Shown one piece after another: positions 58,201-64,000 of a DNA stretch of 64,000 nt. Position 1 is the first letter of the stretch; every line of letters starts with the position of its first letter. The translations under genes were made by a program, and so were the position numbers. The stretch spans positions 49,899,154 through 49,963,153 of the forward strand of contig CM072887.1 of the NCBI GenBank assembly GCA_037013685.1, written 5' to 3'. Below the pieces are notes generated by a model. That model ran no database searches. It saw only the letters and a list, made by a program, of their open reading frames with translations, and had not been told where the DNA came from. The stretch is from Acridotheres tristis (taxonomy: Eukaryota; Chordata; Aves; Passeriformes; Sturnidae).

Positions 58201-59913
58201 GCATTTGGGAAGGGAAATGAGTTCTTTCAAGATGAGTGACCATGCTCTCCCTTTCATCTTGCTCACTGATTTCCTCAGGCTCACACTTCCCAAGCTCAGG
58301 TGACAGATGAAGCAGCCCATCCATGCACTTCCAGCTGGAGGAGCAAGGAAGAGGATTCAGAAGGGCAAAAGTGGGGAGATACACTCTTGTGTCCCTTGCA
58401 GTGGTTAGCAAGGGGTGAAGTCTCGCTTTCACCAAAGGTGGGTTACATCAGCCCTTGATCACCAGCAGTTCTTGATCACCAGGGAAGGAGTGAGTGTGTT
58501 GGCCAAAGGTGCTCTACAGCCTCCACGACAGCTTTTGTGTGGGGAGAGCTCTGCCATGGCTGCATTGGGCTGGGAGGGCAGAAGAGAGCATGGCTGTGGC
58601 AATCAGGGCATCACTTCTGCAAGGTGCCAAGACATTTATCTGAACACAAGCATTCAACAATGTGCTAACTGTGGACCCATTACTGAAGTGCCCCTGAGAG
58701 CTGGGTCTGCCCTTCCAATCCTGTTTCTTCTTGGGTGAAAGTGGGAGAGCAACCCTCCTTTTTATTTTCATATTCACTTGTTAAATACTTCAGATAGGGA
58801 CCATTCCTATTTTGTTTGTGGGGTTATTCAGTAAGTTTAGTTGTTTGTTAGGCAAGCTGAAATTCTTCCATGGTGAAAGACCTTCTGCCAAGTATTAATG
58901 TTTTGAAAATATAAACTGTATTTTGTATAATACAAGACTTTTGTGCATAATTATATTAATTTTGGCACTGTAAGTTCAAGGAAAAGCTTGCCAACTCAGT
59001 ATTCCTGGAATAATAAAAATCAAATATGTGATTTCTTAAGATTCTGTTTTCAATATATATTTTGAGGGCCTCATCTTAAACTAACAAGATGATGTAACCT
59101 GTTTTTGTCTCTTCCTCAGCAGATGTGCCTCAGGGCAAAGGTTGGTGTTCAAACAAAGATTTTATTTTTTTAAAACAAAGTTGATTGTAACATGAACTGC
59201 CTAATCTTAAGAAGCCTTAACAGGATGTTTGGTGAATGTAAAAAATGTTAATTTACAACCAATGCCTGTGATATCCCAAAGAGCCTCAGTCAAGAGCATA
59301 TTCTTACTAGCTTTACAAGTCCTATATTTGCTTAAATTAATTTTAAGATCAACTGAAGTTTAAAGTTCCTGGAGCTGACTAATGCTATTCTTTCTAAAGG
59401 CTGTGTGCTACTGGCATTATGCTTTTAATAGTAAAGCTCTTTTACCTGGAATGTAGGCAGATGAGAATGAGAAAAGGCCTTTCTGAGTAAAAAAAATAAA
59501 AGATTACTGGTCTTTTAGTCACATAACTTTTTTTTCCCATTTAATCTGTGAGGAGTGATGGGTATGCTATCCTTAATGCTGGTTCCAGGAAACAACTAGG
59601 AGCTGCAATGCTGCAATGAACAATGGCATTGGGTATAATGGGGGAAGTGTCACCAGTTTGGTGTGTTCTACCCTCAGTATGGCTGGTCTGGCTAAAAGGT
59701 TTCATCAGCACTCTCAGGCTTCTTTGTTCATTTCTGATGTTTGTCACACTGCTCTACTAGCCACAATTGTTTCCCTTTTTCTCTGTAGTTTTTACAGAGT
59801 CATTATTAATTTTTTTATTTCTTGGAGCTAAAGAGGATAACTGAAAGAAACTCAGTTATGATTTCAGGGTCTTGGAGATTCTTCAGAAAGTTTTTTTCTA
59901 AACCAGAGGGGTG
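55231..59913. other. Unique non-coding DNA
   Basis: No gene is recognised. Minor items are a 17-base tandem repeat at 58,454-58,482 (CTTGATCACCAGCAGTT followed by CTTGATCACCAG) and three AATAAAG-type units at about 57,781-57,801. Frames at 56,901-57,203 and 58,070-58,777 occur on both strands and have no domain. Confidence 0.5.
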
Positions 59914-59922
59914 CATATATAT

Positions 59923-59964
<42 letters not shown>

Positions 59965-59975
59965 ATATATGTATG
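59914..59975. repeat. Compound (AT)n/(AC)18/(GTAT)n microsatellite
   Basis: A pure AC run at 59,927-59,962 (18 units) with CATATATATACATAC on its left and GTATATATGTATG on its right. The flanks are partly complementary (ATATATAC and GTATATAT), so the whole array could form a hairpin. Likely to vary in length between individuals. Confidence 0.93.
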
Positions 59976-59999
59976 TAATAAAGTCCCAGATGGCATGGT

Positions 60000-60600
60000 A
60001 GTCAGGTTCTATAGGGAGTTTTTAAAATGACTCATATAAATCACTCAGCACATGCAGAAAAATCTTCGATATCCCATTACAACATTGTGTAATCTCTCGT
60101 AGGCCACTCCAAGTTTCCCATTTACCACATTGCACACACACCCCACCTCCAGTGAAGCAGGTGCACCACGAACAGTTTAGCCAACAGCTCGTCTTCCCCC
60201 ATTCTGCCACTTATACCTGCCAGCCTGGTAATTTGCTAAATCGTATGCGAGCAGCTCAGAAGCTTTAGCACTTCTTTTCCCCTTCATGATAGCAGAGTGC
60301 TACAAGTGATCGTATGTCCATAACATCAGGATAAAATATTCTATCGCTTTTCCAACATCTTAACAGCTCTGCTTTCCTTAAGATTAGGGGGTGAAAGTGG
60401 CAACAATAATACAACTGACATTTATGATAATGCCACACGCTGTCACTTAGAATCAGACATACTACAGGATTAGTAGTAAATGTTGTAAAAATGCCAGTGC
60501 CTTCCTATGTATTGGGCCCGATTCCTTATTTTCTTCTGCCAGCGTTAATTTGTTGATTTTCTTTACATGCTCAGCATTCAGAGATTTGTCATAGTCTGAA
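60000..60600. promoter_or_regulatory. Candidate conserved non-coding element retaining CpGs
   Basis: About 11 CpGs occur between 60,065 and 60,545, clearly more than in the AT-rich flanks. They sit in contexts such as TCTCGTAGG, CACGAAC, AATCGTATGCGAGC and GGCCCGATT. The block shows no repeat and no frame longer than about 60 codons. CpG retention without high GC content suggests either purifying selection or low germline methylation. It is among the better regulatory candidates here, but this is inference. Confidence 0.33.
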
Positions 60601-62314
60601 AGAAATTTTAGACAAGTATAGCTCATGTCACTTCCCACTGATTCTTGTCTGATGTGTTATTTTGGTTACAAGTTCTGGTATCTCTTCGGGGTGACTTTTT
60701 GGGTCTGTTTTACTTTGTTGTCTGAAAATTGATTAAATCAGTTCTGGGTACCAGCAGGCTTTCTGCCATCCACATGTCTACCAGAAAATAAAACTTTCAG
60801 GTGTTCAGTCTCTTCAGCTGGAACTTAGAAATGCATTTGTAAGTTCTCATGATGAAGTCTAAGACTGAAAAAATTCTCAGTGATGCGAAGAGAGTTATTT
60901 GAAGGTTATCAGAATTTTCTTCTTTTTCTCTCTCTATTCTCTGTATGGGTTTCAAAAGGCACTGTATTATGCTCTGACACTGTAAAAACCTTCTATCACT
61001 CTGAAGCACTTGGACTGAATATGGAGGAATTAGAGTTAGCAATGACCAGCTCAATCTCTATTCTCTGTCTGATTTGGCTAAGTAAAGGCAACTTTTCCCA
61101 GGACCCCTTAGGGCTTTTCAGATGAAGTAGGATGCAGTAGGGAAAACAGTACTATTTTTTGCTTTAAATAGGGCCAACAAAATCATAAGTCACATCAGGT
61201 AGCTCTTTAAATTTCATGCAGAGTGTGAAAATTGGTCTGGAAAGTTTTTTATTTAACAAAACTTGTCCTTTAGTGTGATGTGAGGGAGAAAGAGGAAATT
61301 AATTTCTTCAAGTGCATTGTGCATTGTCAACAGTCAAGTACATTCCAATCAACTTCTCCAATAATAAGGCACCGGAATTTGAGTTATATGTGGATATCAG
61401 AAAAGGTAATTTGAAGCCAGCAGAACTGCACAGGTATAAATGAGGAGTTACCTTGGTCTGCAGCTCCCTTTGCTGAGGATGTTCAGTGAAATGAAGGAAG
61501 TTCAGCTTCATTCTCAGAATCCAGCATGGTCTTGCAAAGCTTTGAAAATTGCTGGAAAGGGCATAATTAGAGAGAATGCATTTGATATGGAATTGAAAAG
61601 ATGGTTAAAAAACCTGCAATTTTTGGAGAGCAGCACTACAGTTTAATAATTGTGAGTAAACTGTAAAAGACTGGGAATTTTGGTTATAGTAAAGAAAGTA
61701 ATTGATTGCAGATGGAGAGATCTGGGCAAAATGCGTATGTTGGCAGTAGCAGCTTTGAGATTCAGGGGTGTTTCAGATTCGGCAGTCTTTGGGACTATGC
61801 AGTGTGGTTATTCAAGTTTATAAGCACACTTTTATTAGAATGTAAATTTGAATGCCAAAGGTGTAAGCCACACTGCTTTTAACCAAACAAAACAAAACTT
61901 AATTTGCCAAGAAGATTTGAAAGAAGGCTTTAAAAACATTCCCCACTATAGTGTGTGCTTTTTTTACTTTCTTGAAATATTTTTTCTCAGAAAATAAAGT
62001 TTCCTTCTCTTTTATTTTTCAGGCTTCTATCTGTGCACTGGAGTGGCATAGTTCAAGTTCTTTGGTTCCAACTAGTGCTATTTCTTGCAACTTCTTTTAT
62101 GCAAATACATTGTAGTAATCAAAATACTTCTTTCCCTCTTCTACTCCCCTGTTCCTTTATTTCTCCCTCATGTTTAGAATAGTATCTAGGGAAAGAAATT
62201 ATTTGAGGCAGAATGTCTCTTTGAATTGGAAACTCCTTAACAGATATTTTGCTCACTCTAGAAGTCATCAATTAGACTTCTCTCCAGATTACTAAATCCT
62301 CACTCAAAATGCAG
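60601..62314. other. Unique AT-rich non-coding DNA
   Basis: No gene is recognised. Frames at 60,797-61,125 and 61,308-61,646 overlap on opposite strands and lack domains. Confidence 0.5.
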
Positions 62315-62350
62315 GTTTTCTTTTTTTTTCTTTTTTTTTTTTTTTTTTTT
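62315..62350. repeat. T-rich run of about 36 bases
   Basis: A T homopolymer interrupted by two single C. On the minus strand it reads as an A-tail-like run, but no retroposed sequence is recognised to its right. Confidence 0.88.
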
Positions 62351-64000
62351 AATTTGGAAAGAATAGGAGCTTGGTCTCTTTTACTGCTAATGACTATGAC
62401 AAAAGCATGAGGAATGAGAAAATGTCATCTTTGCAAAGAGGAATGGAAGACAACTGGGTGTAATTACTCTTGGTGCCTTGCTGGCAATATTTAATAAATA
62501 GTTTCATCAGTTATTCTCGCATAAACTGGCTATCATTTCTTCCTGCATGTTTCAACTGAAAACATTTTACATATTTCTCTGTACTAATGAAAAAGATTGC
62601 ACAAGGAGAGAGGCAGATTTTGGGAATGCCTGGTGTTGAGTGAATAGAAAGTTAAAAATAAAAATATTGCATTGAACATCTGGATTGGCCTCAGCAGAGT
62701 TGAAAGGGGTCCAAAATGTTTCCAGTCTTGTGTGCTGAGTACAAATGACATAGAAGTCATACTGGAAAGGAATATTTTAAGGGGAAAGCATTTTTTAGCA
62801 TTCATATATCTTTATTTCTTCGGCAGAGTGTTACTTTGAAGTTGTGGGAGATAAGAAATGTTTAGAATTTACCCTCATCTTATTCTGAATGATTAATATG
62901 TCTACACACCATTACAGGAAGCAAATAAAATGCTAAAGAATATTAAAGAGCTCTTAAATTATTCAAGACACATACCATGAATTATCCATTGATACAAATA
63001 TAAATAAATAGCTTTATATCAGTTGTGTAAGCCATCTGAAACAGCTTGACCAGCTACACAACATGAGATTTGCCATCAGGTACCAAATTTGACACAAAGT
63101 ATACTTCCTTCCCTAAATCCATCTTTGTGTTTGCCTTATTGTGCTGCCCTCTTTCTCAGATGTTGTGTCAGCATTTATTAAGCAATGTAAGTTTCTCAAG
63201 GTGTGTGTTTTAGAACAATAGAGGGTTTTTTTCCCAGTCTACACCCTTTTTCATCAGTAAGCAGTAATTTGAAGGATTTAAATGCTCTCATCTGGAATAT
63301 GAGATCCATAAAGCTTAGGAGGCCTCTTGAAAGAGCAGATTGTTAGGAAGGAGCTGGGCATGGGCAACTGCTCCTACTTGTGTGTTGGAGTCTGGTTCTG
63401 ACTGACTGGCAACACAAAAAAATCAATAGTTTTCCTTAATTGAGGTTTTCTTGGGGTCAGGAAGTACAGAGACTTGATAACTTACTAAACTAAATGTCTG
63501 GCCACCACCACCAATGCCAAAAAATTAAACACAGCCCCCAGCCAGCTGTAAATGCCTATTGGCTCCCCTTCTCTAGGTGACTGTGAATTAAAATGGTGTG
63601 AAACTGGTATGCCTGAGGATGAAGTATGTGAAGCATGTCAGCATGAGTGTTTTCCCACATTTTCCCAACAGAAGACATTTCCAGCTTCGGTGCTATTTGG
63701 GATTTCTGTGTGGAACAAACTTTGAATTCATATAAAGCTTCAGAAGTCGTAGGTTTCAGGACTGTTGTAGTGAAATCTGTGTTTTCTCTGACTCAGAGAT
63801 ACTTGAGAGTCTCAGGAAATATGATAATCTCTTTTCTTGGATTAGGAGGAAGAGAAAAATGAAGTTGACTGCGGTCGAGTAAGAGGATCTGACAATATAT
63901 GATGCGCTAAATTCAGGTATTTGGTGATTTGTGGAGAATCTGATAATAACAATAATCAACACATACCCAGCCTCACAAAATAAAGTTGGATTTGGCACAG
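62351..64000. other. Unique AT-rich non-coding DNA to the window end
   Basis: No gene, array or recognisable transposon is seen. A small CCACCACCACC run lies near 63,503-63,513. Confidence 0.5.

Noticed and set aside
58070..58435. 121-codon minus-strand frame
   Set aside because: No recognised domain and several overlapping frames on the other strand.

Overview
This window looks like bird nuclear DNA, most likely intergenic or deep intronic. The main evidence is two retrotransposon copies with typical avian CR1 sequence: the CR1 3' end with a degenerate ATTCTATG-type tail, and a 2 kb copy with recognisable endonuclease and reverse transcriptase pieces. A truncated LTR-like repeat of a kind I associate with neoavian genomes and several worn MIR-like SINEs fit the same picture. 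I cannot name the species or the chromosome.

I found no protein-coding gene, no rRNA or tRNA gene, no CRISPR array and no bacterial-style operon. The long open frames are explained by a stop-free minisatellite (7.67-8.00 kb), by strands antisense to CR1, or by chance in base-skewed DNA. I saw no convincing exon with a frame, an acceptor and a donor. Short non-coding exons cannot be excluded by eye.

Layout. 1-7 kb: unique DNA with a few microsatellites, one MIR-like fragment and two blocks that look like conserved non-coding DNA. 7.67-9.3 kb: a six-copy GC-rich minisatellite followed by a G-rich motif and a GC-rich, CpG-containing block; this is the best candidate for a promoter or enhancer. 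9.3-18.4 kb: ordinary unique DNA. 18.5-19.3 kb: an AT-rich block rich in transcription-factor-like motifs, split by a doubled A-run. 19.3-41 kb: mostly unique AT-rich DNA with MIR-like fragments near 20.4, 23.4, 27.3 and 38.0 kb and a possible tRNA-derived SINE near 28.9 kb. 41.1-45.8 kb: the two CR1 copies. 46-52.5 kb: unique DNA with several CNE-like patches. 52.5-52.9 kb: the LTR-like repeat. 53-64 kb: unique DNA with CNE-like blocks at 54.6-55.2 and 60.0-60.6 kb and a compound AC microsatellite at 59.9 kb.

No genes can be shown to work together here. If the window has a function, it is most likely cis-regulation of a gene outside it. Regulatory calls are inferences from texture (CpG retention, motif clusters, no visible repeats) and need cross-species alignment. 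Repeat calls rest on remembered family consensus features, so their edges are approximate.
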